Shown: piece by piece, positions 1 to 5,553 of the stretch
How positions within the stretch are numbered: position 1 is the stretch's first letter
How the letters are laid out: each line of letters begins with the position of its first letter
NCBI GenBank assembly: GCA_013815395.1
Contig: JACDGH010000126.1
Coordinates: 1 to 7,536, forward strand
Source of the DNA: Parachlamydiaceae bacterium
GTDB lineage: Bacteria > Chlamydiota > Chlamydiia > Chlamydiales > Parachlamydiaceae
Length of the DNA: 7,536 bases
Direction: 5' to 3'
Translations under genes and position numbers: made by a program
The notes under the pieces: model-generated
The model's database searches: none
What the model saw: the letters and a program-made list of their open reading frames with translations, nothing else
Told to the model about the DNA's origin: nothing

Positions 1-432
1 TGGGAAGTTGGCATAGATAGCTTCAACGCAATGGGAATGTTGACTTGAAACTTGAGCAGCCGCGCCGTTGGGGCCACGAAAAACAATGGGAACTGAGTAA
101 CGATTTCCCGACATGTAAAACATCTTGGCAGCATTTGAAATAATTTGATCTGCCGCCACGAATGAGAAATTAAAGCTCATAAATTCGATAATTGGACGAA
201 GCCCGGTCATAGCAGCACCCACACCGAGACCGGCAAAGCCCAGTTCAGCAATAGGAGTGTCGATAATGCGACTAGGCCCCCATTTTTCAAGCATCCCTTT
301 TGTCACTTTATAAGCGCCGTTATACTCCCCTACCTCTTCACCCATGACGAAGACGTTAGGATCGCGAGCCATCTCTTCATCAATAGCTTGTCGGAGCGCT
401 TCACGCATTTCAACTAATTGCATTTCAGCCAT
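1..432 (-). CDS. pdhB: Pyruvate dehydrogenase E1 component, beta subunit (3' end beyond window)
   Basis: This is the beta half of the thiamine-diphosphate-dependent E1 enzyme, which decarboxylates pyruvate and passes the acetyl group to the E2 lipoyl domain in the cytoplasmic pyruvate dehydrogenase complex. Translating the minus strand from the ATG at 430-432 gives 144 residues before the window ends, under half of the usual 325-330. The N-terminal transketolase-like pyrimidine-binding domain is clear: MREALRQAIDEEM (9-21), VMGEEVGEYNGAYKVTKGM (29-47) with the Glu pair E32/E33 (one is the cofactor-activating Glu of the family), RIIDTPIAELGFAGLGVGAA (55-74) and the catalytic-region QHS at 131-133. 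The start is supported by GCAGGAA, 8-9 nt upstream in the pdhA-pdhB gap. The gene lies 20 nt after the pdhA stop, so the two are cotranscribed, as is normal for heterotetrameric E1. An E2 gene probably follows outside the window. A 2-oxoisovalerate dehydrogenase beta subunit is the main alternative and is less likely given the partner gene. Confidence 0.96.
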   Translation of the reverse strand, partial: MAEMQLVEMREALRQAIDEEMARDPNVFVMGEEVGEYNGAYKVTKGMLEKWGPSRIIDTPIAELGFAGLGVGAAMTGLRPIIEFMSFNFSFVAADQIISNAAKMFYMSGNRYSVPIVFRGPNGAAAQVSSQHSHCVEAIYANFP

Positions 433-452
433 AATTTAAATTCCTGCTACTT

Positions 453-1499
453 TTATGGGGCAAAAACATCTTTTTCAAGGGTCTTAAGGTCCGGCCAAGG
501 ACTTTCTTCAGCAAACTTCATAGCTGCAACACTAATCTCGCGTTCTTTTTTTTCCATTAGCTTGAAAGCTTCATCATCGATCATATTTTCTGCCACTAGA
601 ACTTGCCTCAATAAAAGAATAGGGTCGCGCTGCATACATTCTTTCAAAGATTCTTTTGTGCGGTAAAGTCCGGGATCAGAAATGGAATGTCCACGAAAAC
701 GCTCAGTAATCACTTCGATAAGGACTGGACGCTGCGTTCTTAACGTTTCCTGAAGGACATGTTTAAAGCCTGCATAGCAATTAAAGTAGTCCATACCATC
801 AAAAGTATAGCCTTTCATATTATATGAGGGGGCTTGATCTTCGGCTAATCGCGCTACAGATACAGCCTTTTCAACTGAGGTGCCCATACCCCACATATTA
901 TTTTCAATAACGTAGATGCAAGGCAAGTTCCATAAAGAGGCTAGATTAAGCGATTCGTGAAAAGCTCCTTGAGCGACGGCCCCATCTCCCAGAAAGCAAA
1001 CAGACACTTCATTGGTAATATTGCGATATTTAATGGAGAAGGCCGCCCCTGTGGCTATAGGAATTTGACCTCCAACGATACCAAAGCCGCCCAAGAGGCG
1101 ATCGGTATAAAGGTGCATAGACCCACCACGTCCAAGAGCATTGCCATTAGCCTTCCCGTAAAATTCAGCCATGATTTCATTAGGCGTGGCACCAAGTAAA
1201 AGGGCTAAGGCATGGCAGCGGTAGGAGGTGGCAAACCAATGGTTTGGCCCAAGAACTTGAACTAAAGCTGTTTGAATTGCTTCTTGTCCAATGTAAGCAT
1301 GAAAAAAGCCACCAATTTTACCCTGTTGATAAGCTGATTCGGCTCGAATCTCAAAATTTCGAATCAACAACATGCGACGAAGGTTTTCCAATAACACATC
1401 TTTGCCAAGCTCCTTTATCAACAATGCGCGATCGGAAGGAAAAAATGTACATTTAAGCGGGGGGGTAGGATTAACTTGTGGTTCACTCAGTTCACTCAT
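453..1499 (-). CDS. pdhA: Pyruvate dehydrogenase E1 component, alpha subunit
   Basis: With PdhB this subunit forms the alpha2beta2 E1 that commits pyruvate to acetyl-CoA. The 348 residues match the family length. Visible landmarks are FHAYIGQEA (66-74) near the cofactor pocket, the YRCHALAL stretch (93-100), GRGGSMH (123-129), and the ThDP/Mg binding motif GDG (171-173) followed by exactly 26 residues and NN (200-201). The mobile-loop motif RFRGHSISDPGLYR (267-280) carries His271 and the serines that are kinase targets in eukaryotic E1alpha. The start ATG (1497-1499) is preceded by GGGAAG with 5-nt spacing. The first about 25 residues are a Pro-rich, poorly conserved extension, encoded in part by a run of seven C (1459-1465 on the complement). 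The gene is first in an operon with pdhB and is transcribed away from the aldolase gene. The RGHSISDPGLYR loop and the adjacent pdhB favour pyruvate over branched-chain oxoacid specificity. Confidence 0.96.
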   Translation of the reverse strand: MSELSEPQVNPTPPLKCTFFPSDRALLIKELGKDVLLENLRRMLLIRNFEIRAESAYQQGKIGGFFHAYIGQEAIQTALVQVLGPNHWFATSYRCHALALLLGATPNEIMAEFYGKANGNALGRGGSMHLYTDRLLGGFGIVGGQIPIATGAAFSIKYRNITNEVSVCFLGDGAVAQGAFHESLNLASLWNLPCIYVIENNMWGMGTSVEKAVSVARLAEDQAPSYNMKGYTFDGMDYFNCYAGFKHVLQETLRTQRPVLIEVITERFRGHSISDPGLYRTKESLKECMQRDPILLLRQVLVAENMIDDEAFKLMEKKEREISVAAMKFAEESPWPDLKTLEKDVFAP

Positions 1500-1563
1500 A
1501 AATTCTTCCCATACGAAGTAAAATCTTTAAAGTGGAATCGCAGCCAAATCTTGGACATTGCGC

Positions 1564-1585
1564 CTATGATCACATTGTATCATAG
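1564..1585. repeat. Inverted repeat over the pdhA -10, possible operator
   Basis: CTATGAT (1564-1570) and ATCATAG (1579-1585) are perfect 7-bp inverted arms separated by 8 bp. The arm-to-arm centre distance of 15 bp is more like a dimeric protein site than a terminator: the arms are AT-rich and no T-run follows. The predicted pdhA -10 (1574-1579) sits inside the repeat. The symmetry is seen directly; the operator role is inference. Confidence 0.35.
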
Positions 1586-1602
1586 ATGAGGAGTTAGAGC
1601 AA
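1574..1602 (-). promoter_or_regulatory. Predicted promoter of pdhA-pdhB
   Basis: On the minus strand TTGCTC (1597-1602) is followed after 17 nt by TACAAT (1574-1579). The -10 matches the housekeeping consensus at 5 of 6 positions; the -35 matches only at the TTG core. Transcription would start near 1567, giving a leader of about 68 nt before the pdhA ATG. The -10 lies between and partly on the arms of an inverted repeat (1564-1585), which suggests repressor or activator control. Confidence 0.45.
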
Positions 1603-1664
1603 AACTTTCTTCTGTTGGCTCTCATCAAAAGACTGTAAAATGAGTAACTTGGTCGTCATTCAAG

Positions 1665-1676
1665 CCCTAGCTAGGG
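1665..1676. repeat. 12-bp perfect palindrome upstream of the aldolase promoter
   Basis: CCCTAGCTAGGG is a gap-free 12-bp palindrome containing CTAG twice, a tetranucleotide that is scarce in many bacterial genomes. It ends 18 bp before the predicted aldolase -35 (1695), a typical place for an activator or upstream regulator site. No T-run follows, so it does not look like a terminator. The regulator is unknown. Confidence 0.3.
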
Positions 1677-1694
1677 AGTTAATATTGAGTTAAG

Positions 1695-1723
1695 TTGACA
1701 AGATTATTCTTATGACTTATGAA
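1695..1723 (+). promoter_or_regulatory. Predicted promoter of the class I aldolase gene
   Basis: A perfect -35 TTGACA (1695-1700) is followed after 17 nt by TATGAA (1718-1723), which matches TATAAT at four positions. Transcription would begin near 1730, leaving a leader of about 45 nt that carries the ribosome binding site ACGGAGC (GGAG at 1763-1766, 8 nt before the ATG). This is the best-matching -35 element in the window and suggests sigma70-type housekeeping expression. Confidence 0.6.
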
Positions 1724-1774
1724 TGTATGCGCATGGTCCTACAATATCATACTTATTAGAACGGAGCAGTTAGA

Positions 1775-2794
1775 ATGAATAAACAGCAACTTATAGACAC
1801 GGCAAGGGCTTTGGTTTCTAATAACAAGGGATTGCTCGCAATGGATGAAAGTACTCCTACTTGCGATAAGCGCTTTGCTAAATTAAACATTCCTCAGACT
1901 GAAGACGCCCGTCGCGCTTATCGGGAAATGATTGTGACTACACCGAAACTCGAAGAGTGCATTAGTGGAGCGATATTATATGACGAAACAATCCGTCAAA
2001 AAAAGAAAGATGGCACATCTTTTGTGAAAGTCCTAACAAGCATAGGAATCATTCCTGGAATTAAAGTCGATATGGGTGCAAAAGATCTCGCCGGACATCC
2101 TCAAGAAAAAATTACTGAAGGCTTGGATGGTTTGCGCGAACGTCTTGCGGAATATGTAAAGTTAGGCGCTCGCTTTGCCAAATGGCGTGCTGTGATCACT
2201 ATTGGCGAAAACATTCCAAGTTGGGGCTGCATAGAAGCAAATGCGCAGTCCTTAGCTTTATATGCTGCATTGTGTCAGGAGGCGGGCATTGTCCCTATTG
2301 TTGAACCTGAAGTCCTCATGGATGGTGCCCATAGTTTAGAAAGATGCTATGAGATAACTGAAAAAACCTTGCACGCTGTTTTCAACAAATTGCATGAGCA
2401 AGGAGTTTTATTGGAAGGCATTCTATTAAAGCCCAACATGGTGTTACCGGGATTAAGCTGCCCTAAACAAGATTCTGTAGAAGATGTGGCTGATGCTACA
2501 GTAAAATGTCTATTGCGCACAGTCCCTGCAGCAGTTCCTGGAATTGCATTTCTATCTGGAGGTCAATCCAGCGAGTTGGCATCTGCCCGTTTGAATGCCA
2601 TGAATGTCAGATTTAAAGGTCAAATGCCCTGGGAACTGTCTTTTTCATTTGCCCGTGCGATTCAGCAGCCGGCCTTAGATATTTGGCAGGGTAAAGATGC
2701 TAACGTGGTGGCAGCTCAACAAGCATTGTATCTACGCGCTAAGCTAAATGCAGCCGCACGTCGCGGTGAATATTCATCCTCTTTGGAAAAATAA
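1775..2794 (+). CDS. Class I fructose-bisphosphate aldolase, animal/plant type
   Basis: This cytoplasmic enzyme reversibly cleaves fructose-1,6-bisphosphate to dihydroxyacetone phosphate and glyceraldehyde-3-phosphate through a lysine Schiff base. The 339 residues align along their length with the metazoan/plant class I family, not with the DhnA/FbaB or class II zinc enzymes. Equivalents of rabbit muscle aldolase active-site residues are visible with a constant offset of about 10: Asp24 in LLAMDEST, Lys97 in GIKVDMG, Lys136 in FAKWRAV, Glu177 in VPIVEPEV, the Schiff-base Lys219 in ILLKPNMVLPG, and Ser261 in FLSGGQSSE. The protein stops at GEYSSSLEK, so it lacks the mobile C-terminal tail of about 20 residues ending in Tyr that the animal enzymes use; short bacterial members are commonly like this. 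The start has GGAG 8 nt upstream. It is monocistronic and its stop lies 13 nt from that of a convergent small gene. The symbol varies between genomes (fba, fda), so none is given. Confidence 0.95.
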   Translation: MNKQQLIDTARALVSNNKGLLAMDESTPTCDKRFAKLNIPQTEDARRAYREMIVTTPKLEECISGAILYDETIRQKKKDGTSFVKVLTSIGIIPGIKVDMGAKDLAGHPQEKITEGLDGLRERLAEYVKLGARFAKWRAVITIGENIPSWGCIEANAQSLALYAALCQEAGIVPIVEPEVLMDGAHSLERCYEITEKTLHAVFNKLHEQGVLLEGILLKPNMVLPGLSCPKQDSVEDVADATVKCLLRTVPAAVPGIAFLSGGQSSELASARLNAMNVRFKGQMPWELSFSFARAIQQPALDIWQGKDANVVAAQQALYLRAKLNAAARRGEYSSSLEK

Positions 2795-2807
2795 CATTTT
2801 ATAGGCA

Positions 2808-3026
2808 TTACTTTGGATATATCGCAAGATCTAGAATAAATTTTAATCGGCTTCGTTCGATGTACTCATAAGCATGTACTGGAGGAGAAAAATACCACTG
2901 GACAAGCCAAAAGAAAAAAAACATTACAACGAATCGCCAATACCTTGACTTCGTCAGATCGTTTGTGAAATAAGCAAAAACAACTAGCACCAATGTAATT
3001 AGTAACGCACTTAACGCAGGGTTCAT
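2808..3026 (-). CDS. Small membrane protein with two predicted helices
   Basis: I do not recognise a family. From the ATG at 3024-3026 it encodes 72 residues with two hydrophobic segments: residues 4-20 (ALSALLITLVLVVFAYF) and 33-46 (VVMFFFFWLVQWYF). Between them is a short polar loop with basic residues (NDLTKSRYWR). The C-terminal tail is polar with charged residues (YEYIERSRLKFILDL). By the positive-inside rule the basic loop is probably cytoplasmic, which would put both termini on the outer face; this is a weak prediction. The frame allows an earlier ATG at 3057-3059 (83 residues), but the internal one has TGGAG 5 nt upstream, whereas the earlier one has only a G-run one base away. It is convergent with the aldolase gene. 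Protein-like hydrophobic patterning and a ribosome binding site support a real gene; a role cannot be assigned. Confidence 0.6.
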   Translation of the reverse strand: MNPALSALLITLVLVVFAYFTNDLTKSRYWRFVVMFFFFWLVQWYFSPPVHAYEYIERSRLKFILDLAIYPK

Positions 3027-3181
3027 AATAACTCCATTTGAAAAGAAAGTGTTATGCATACCCCAAAGCCAAAATGCAATATAAATATTTATTTCTTTTC
3101 AAACTTGTCCGAAATACTCATAGCTATAATCCGAATTCCCTGCTGACATTCAGATAAAGAAGCAAAATAGGGAAAAAAATC

Positions 3182-3247
3182 ATGGTTTTCATTTTTCAAG
3201 TAATCAGCTTTATTGCGTTGCTTGGTTCGTCAACTTTTTCGACGTGA
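3182..3247 (+). CDS. Possible 21-residue hydrophobic peptide
   Basis: ATG at 3182 opens a 21-codon frame reading MVFIFQVISFIALLGSS and ending in TFST before a TGA. Residues 2-14 are almost entirely hydrophobic, enough for a short membrane helix. AGGGA (3169-3173) lies 8 nt before the ATG, an almost ideal ribosome binding site with an A-rich spacer. A TATAAT hexamer (3125-3130) is about 50 nt upstream, without a well-spaced -35. The peptide could be a small membrane peptide, a leader peptide or simply chance in AT-rich sequence, where hydrophobic codons are frequent. Nothing downstream forms an obvious attenuator. Confidence 0.2.
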   Translation: MVFIFQVISFIALLGSSTFST

Positions 3248-3323
3248 GCATTCATGTTTAACTTTTTAAATAAGAACAATATCTCTTATACCAACAAACA
3301 AAAACGATCGTCTCTAGGCTTAA

Positions 3324-3452
3324 TTTTCTGTTACTACTACATCTAAGCGGCTTTTGCTATATTCTACTGCGCTTGCTGTCCTTGTAGCCCCGTTTGCTTC
3401 TTGCTATGCGATTCAACCCTTTCAAGCGGAATTCTATGCAGCCACCTTTTAA
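3324..3452 (+). pseudogene. Possible remnant of an exported-protein gene (signal-peptide-like frame, no start codon)
   Basis: Following a TAA at 3321, the plus strand is open for 42 codons to a TAA at 3450-3452. The translation looks like a Sec signal peptide: a basic SKR, a hydrophobic core LLLYSTALAVLVAPFA, a SCYA cleavage-like region, then the start of a mature protein (IQPFQAEFYAATF). There is no ATG or GTG in frame; a TTG at 3354 has no ribosome binding site. A different plus frame starting at ATG 3254 runs to 3346, and a single-base shift in the TTTT run at 3324-3327 would join the two into one longer open frame. Either a decayed 5' gene end or coincidence is possible. The local rise in GC after 3360 fits former coding sequence. 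Confidence 0.25.
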
Positions 3453-3453
3453 T

Positions 3454-5400
3454 CTACTCGTTAGGCCCCATCCAGACAACCCCTTCTTCAAGCCAACGAA
3501 ATGATTTTTCCAAAGTTTTCTTGGCTATCACATTCGCCTGTTTATCATCATTGTTAGAAAGGGCATAAAAATTATCTTCAACACGTCGACGAGCCATGAT
3601 GCAGAAATAATCAGCTAATTCGACCGAAGAGTTATCATTGATAGCAGAAGCATCTTCCTTTTGAGCATGATCTCTTAGAGAAATTGCGTATGAGCAGGTG
3701 GCTGCCATGGCAAAAAGATCTGTGCCGATATCCATCAAACGCCCCAACAACATTTGCCTTCTCTCAAGATTTTCACGATATTTGGCCATGGCCCCAAAAA
3801 TTTTGCGAGCAAGCTTATGAGAATTTTTTTCAATAAAACGAAAGTGTTCTTCTAATGGTTTAATTTCACCATATGAAGATGCGTTTAATCCCGCAAAGGC
3901 TTGCTCCAGGTACCAACTGCTATAAAAAGTAGTTAGTGTCAAGGCTGCCTTTATCTTTTCTCCCATGGATGCTTTTGGATTGATTAATTCGCTTGTACGC
4001 TTTAAATGAGGATCCATGGCTTCGCGTGCTAAAAAGAGCCTCATAATTTCTGAAGATCCCTCTAGGATCATATTGATGCGACAATCGCGCATTATGCGTT
4101 CTACAGGGTAAGGCACCTCTCCCCTCGCTGCCAAGGAACGTCCTTTCTCATACCCTCGACCTCCACGCAACTGCATGGTCATATCTACAATTTTCCATAT
4201 AGCTTCTGTGCAAAACAATTTTGCCATAGCCGCTTCAATGCGAATATCAATATTCTTCTGATCTGCCCAAGCACATGTTAGCCAGGTGATCGCTTCCATG
4301 GCTAAAGTGGTAGATGCTATAAATGCAATTTTTTCGCGACTTGATTCATGTAACCCAATTGGCAACCCCCACTGGATACGCGAATTACCCCAACGGCGGG
4401 CGATAGAAAGGCATTGCTTAGCCGCTCCGGTACAAGCCGCAGGGAGTGTAAGGCGACCAGTATTAATTGTTGACAAGGCTAAGGCAAGTCCGCGGCCCTC
4501 CGCCCAAAGGACGTTTTCAGCAGGGATTTTCACATTGGTGAATTTAATAAATCCATTATAGATGCCGCCCAGTCCCATGAATTCGCAACGATGCAGCATT
4601 TCAATTCCAGGCGTATTCATCTCAAGGATAAAAGCAGTGATTTGCTTACGTTCTTTTCCTTTAACGATCTTCGGTTTTGTTTTTGCCATGACCACAATAA
4701 TGTCGGCAAGGGTGCCATTAGTGCACCATAACTTTTCACCATTAAGAATATAATGCGAGCCATCTTCCGAAAGTTCGGCCACACATCCCATTTGAGCAGG
4801 GTCTGAGCCAACATCAGGTTCTGTCAATGCGAAGGCTGAAATCGAGCCTTCACGAAAACGCGGCAGAAACTTTTTCTTCTGTTCTTCTGTGCCAAACATT
4901 TTTAGTGGTTGTGGCACGCCAATAGATTGATGGGCCGAAATTAATACCGCAGTGCCACCACAATAAGAGGCCACTTTCATGACTAAGCGACAATAATTAA
5001 TCTGAGAAAGACCTAAGCCGCCATACTCTTTAGGAACTTTTAACGCAAAAATTCCTGTGCGTTTCATTTCATCAATAACAACCTGAGGAATTGTGCGGGA
5101 AGCGTCGACCTCTTCCGGATCTAGATTTTTTTCAAGGAAAGAAATAAAAGGGTCAATGATTTGGTCCCCAACGCGCCGATCTTCTGCACTTTGCTTTGGA
5201 AAAGGAAAAAGCATTTCTGGAGCAAATTTTCCTACAAAAAGCTGTCCGCCAAAAGTTGGTAGCTGGTAATCTTTGCGTGCTGATTCAGTAACCTCTAAAG
5301 CTTGACGCTTTTGTTCATTTCCGCCTGCAGCAGTTTCTGCCATATTATGAACGTCTTCTTCTTGAGATTCTGTTTTGAGAGGATCTTGCAGCGTGCTCAT
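3454..5400 (-). CDS. Acyl-CoA dehydrogenase, long form with VLCAD/ACAD9-like C-terminal domain
   Basis: This FAD enzyme oxidises acyl-CoA to trans-2-enoyl-CoA, the first step of beta-oxidation, passing electrons to an electron-transfer flavoprotein. At 648 residues it is much longer than the roughly 380-residue short/medium-chain enzymes and is close to VLCAD. Order: a charged, probably disordered N-terminus (1-45), N-terminal helical domain (about 75-185), beta domain (187-295) with FAD-contacting FALTEPDVGSD (190-200) and LWCTNG (224-229), C-terminal helical domain (300-460) with QLRGGRGY (410-417), and an extra helical region (470-645). The likely catalytic base is Glu447 in NMILEGSSEIMRLF. 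About ten extra residues (SLAARGEVPYP region, 422-432) separate RGGRG from VERIMRD relative to VLCAD, a feature I recall from a bacterial subgroup of long acyl-CoA dehydrogenases. The start is fixed by AAGGAG 6 nt upstream. Chain-length preference cannot be read from sequence. No other fatty-acid gene is adjacent. Confidence 0.94.
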   Translation of the reverse strand: MSTLQDPLKTESQEEDVHNMAETAAGGNEQKRQALEVTESARKDYQLPTFGGQLFVGKFAPEMLFPFPKQSAEDRRVGDQIIDPFISFLEKNLDPEEVDASRTIPQVVIDEMKRTGIFALKVPKEYGGLGLSQINYCRLVMKVASYCGGTAVLISAHQSIGVPQPLKMFGTEEQKKKFLPRFREGSISAFALTEPDVGSDPAQMGCVAELSEDGSHYILNGEKLWCTNGTLADIIVVMAKTKPKIVKGKERKQITAFILEMNTPGIEMLHRCEFMGLGGIYNGFIKFTNVKIPAENVLWAEGRGLALALSTINTGRLTLPAACTGAAKQCLSIARRWGNSRIQWGLPIGLHESSREKIAFIASTTLAMEAITWLTCAWADQKNIDIRIEAAMAKLFCTEAIWKIVDMTMQLRGGRGYEKGRSLAARGEVPYPVERIMRDCRINMILEGSSEIMRLFLAREAMDPHLKRTSELINPKASMGEKIKAALTLTTFYSSWYLEQAFAGLNASSYGEIKPLEEHFRFIEKNSHKLARKIFGAMAKYRENLERRQMLLGRLMDIGTDLFAMAATCSYAISLRDHAQKEDASAINDNSSVELADYFCIMARRRVEDNFYALSNNDDKQANVIAKKTLEKSFRWLEEGVVWMGPNE

Positions 5401-5434
5401 TTTCAGCTCCTTTTTTGCTATTTCAATAATCCTT

Positions 5435-5463
5435 ATTTAAGGACTTGTCTTATTCTTTGTAAA
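5435..5463 (-). promoter_or_regulatory. Predicted promoter of the acyl-CoA dehydrogenase gene
   Basis: On the minus strand TTTACA (5458-5463, 5 of 6 matches) is followed after 17 nt by TTAAAT (5435-5440, 4 of 6). Initiation would fall near 5428, giving a leader of about 28 nt with the AAGGAG site at 5407-5412. The -10 overlaps one copy of the TWAAGGACWT motif (5437-5446), so binding there would block the polymerase. Confidence 0.45.
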
Positions 5464-5505
5464 CATTTTTTAATTTTAAGGACATAAAGACTTATAAGTC
5501 CTTTA
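5437..5505. repeat. Three copies of TWAAGGACWT in a divergent promoter region, candidate operators
   Basis: TTAAGGACTT lies at 5437-5446 (plus), TTAAGGACAT at 5476-5485 (plus) and TAAAGGACTT at 5496-5505 (minus). The second and third copies face each other, making an inverted pair AAGGAC (5478-5483) and GTCCTT (5498-5503). A fourth degenerate version, ATAAGGATT, is at about 5428-5436 on the minus strand. Copy one overlaps the acyl-CoA dehydrogenase -10, and copy three overlaps the -35 predicted for the exported protein gene. This layout is expected of a shared regulator of the two divergent units. The repeats are seen; the regulator is inferred, and none is encoded in the window. Confidence 0.45.
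5489..5500. repeat. 12-bp perfect palindrome within the divergent control region
   Basis: GACTTATAAGTC is a gap-free palindrome lying between the second and third TWAAGGACWT copies and overlapping the third. It could be the symmetric core of a protein site or a by-product of the facing motif copies. It is unlikely to be a terminator, since no T-run adjoins it and it sits between two divergent starts. Confidence 0.35.
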
Positions 5506-5531
5506 CAGGCAAATAATTAATCGGCTAGGAT
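5502..5531 (+). promoter_or_regulatory. Predicted promoter of the exported protein-kinase operon
   Basis: TTTACA (5502-5507, 5 of 6) and TAGGAT (5526-5531, 4 of 6) are separated by 18 nt, within an AT-rich spacer (AAATAATTAA). Initiation would be near 5538, in a run of eight A (5532-5539), leaving a very short leader with AAAGGAG (GGAG at 5544-5547, 6 nt before the ATG). The -35 overlaps a copy of the TWAAGGACWT motif. Confidence 0.4.
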
Positions 5532-5553
5532 AAAAAAAACAAAGGAGTCTCTT

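Larger units (their letters stand above)
3060..3453. other. Intergenic region without a convincing gene
   Basis: This stretch of about 390 bp lies between two minus-strand genes and is locally very AT-rich (the first 60 bases hold 18 G/C by hand count). It contains a perfect TATAAT at 3125-3130, but the nearest -35-like TTGTCC (3105-3110) is only 14 nt away, too close for a standard promoter. It also holds a 21-codon plus-strand mini-ORF and, at its right end, a plus-strand signal-peptide-like frame lacking a start codon. I found no hairpin followed by a T-run for the acyl-CoA dehydrogenase transcript that ends here. The simplest reading is a decayed gene plus leader sequence for the small membrane protein. 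Confidence 0.5.

Noticed and set aside
418..1456. Plus-strand open frames opposite pdhB/pdhA (418-666, 957-1199, 1244-1456).
   Set aside because: They lie antisense to strongly conserved E1 sequence and their translations have no family-like pattern.
3124..3192. Minus-strand 22-codon frame starting MKTMIFFPILLLYLNVS, signal-peptide-like.
   Set aside because: No ribosome binding site precedes it, it overlaps the better supported plus-strand mini-ORF, and it ends right after the hydrophobic part; probably chance in AT-rich DNA.
3229..3245. CGTC and GACG separated by a T-rich loop, as a terminator for the mini-ORF.
   Set aside because: The stem is only 4 bp and the T-run lies in the loop, not after the stem.
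3196..3255. Minus-strand 19-codon frame beginning MNAHVEKVDEP.
   Set aside because: It is too short, has no ribosome binding site, and nothing else supports it.
4286..4814. Frames overlapping the acyl-CoA dehydrogenase gene (4286-4561 and 4562-4753 plus, 4617-4814 minus).
   Set aside because: They are out of frame with or opposite to a conserved enzyme core (beta domain and FAD region) and are shadows.
5432..5445. Inverted repeat around CCTTATTTAAGG as a possible terminator.
   Set aside because: It sits upstream of the acyl-CoA dehydrogenase start, has a two-base centre and no T-run; it is better explained by the TWAAGGACWT motif and the -10 region.
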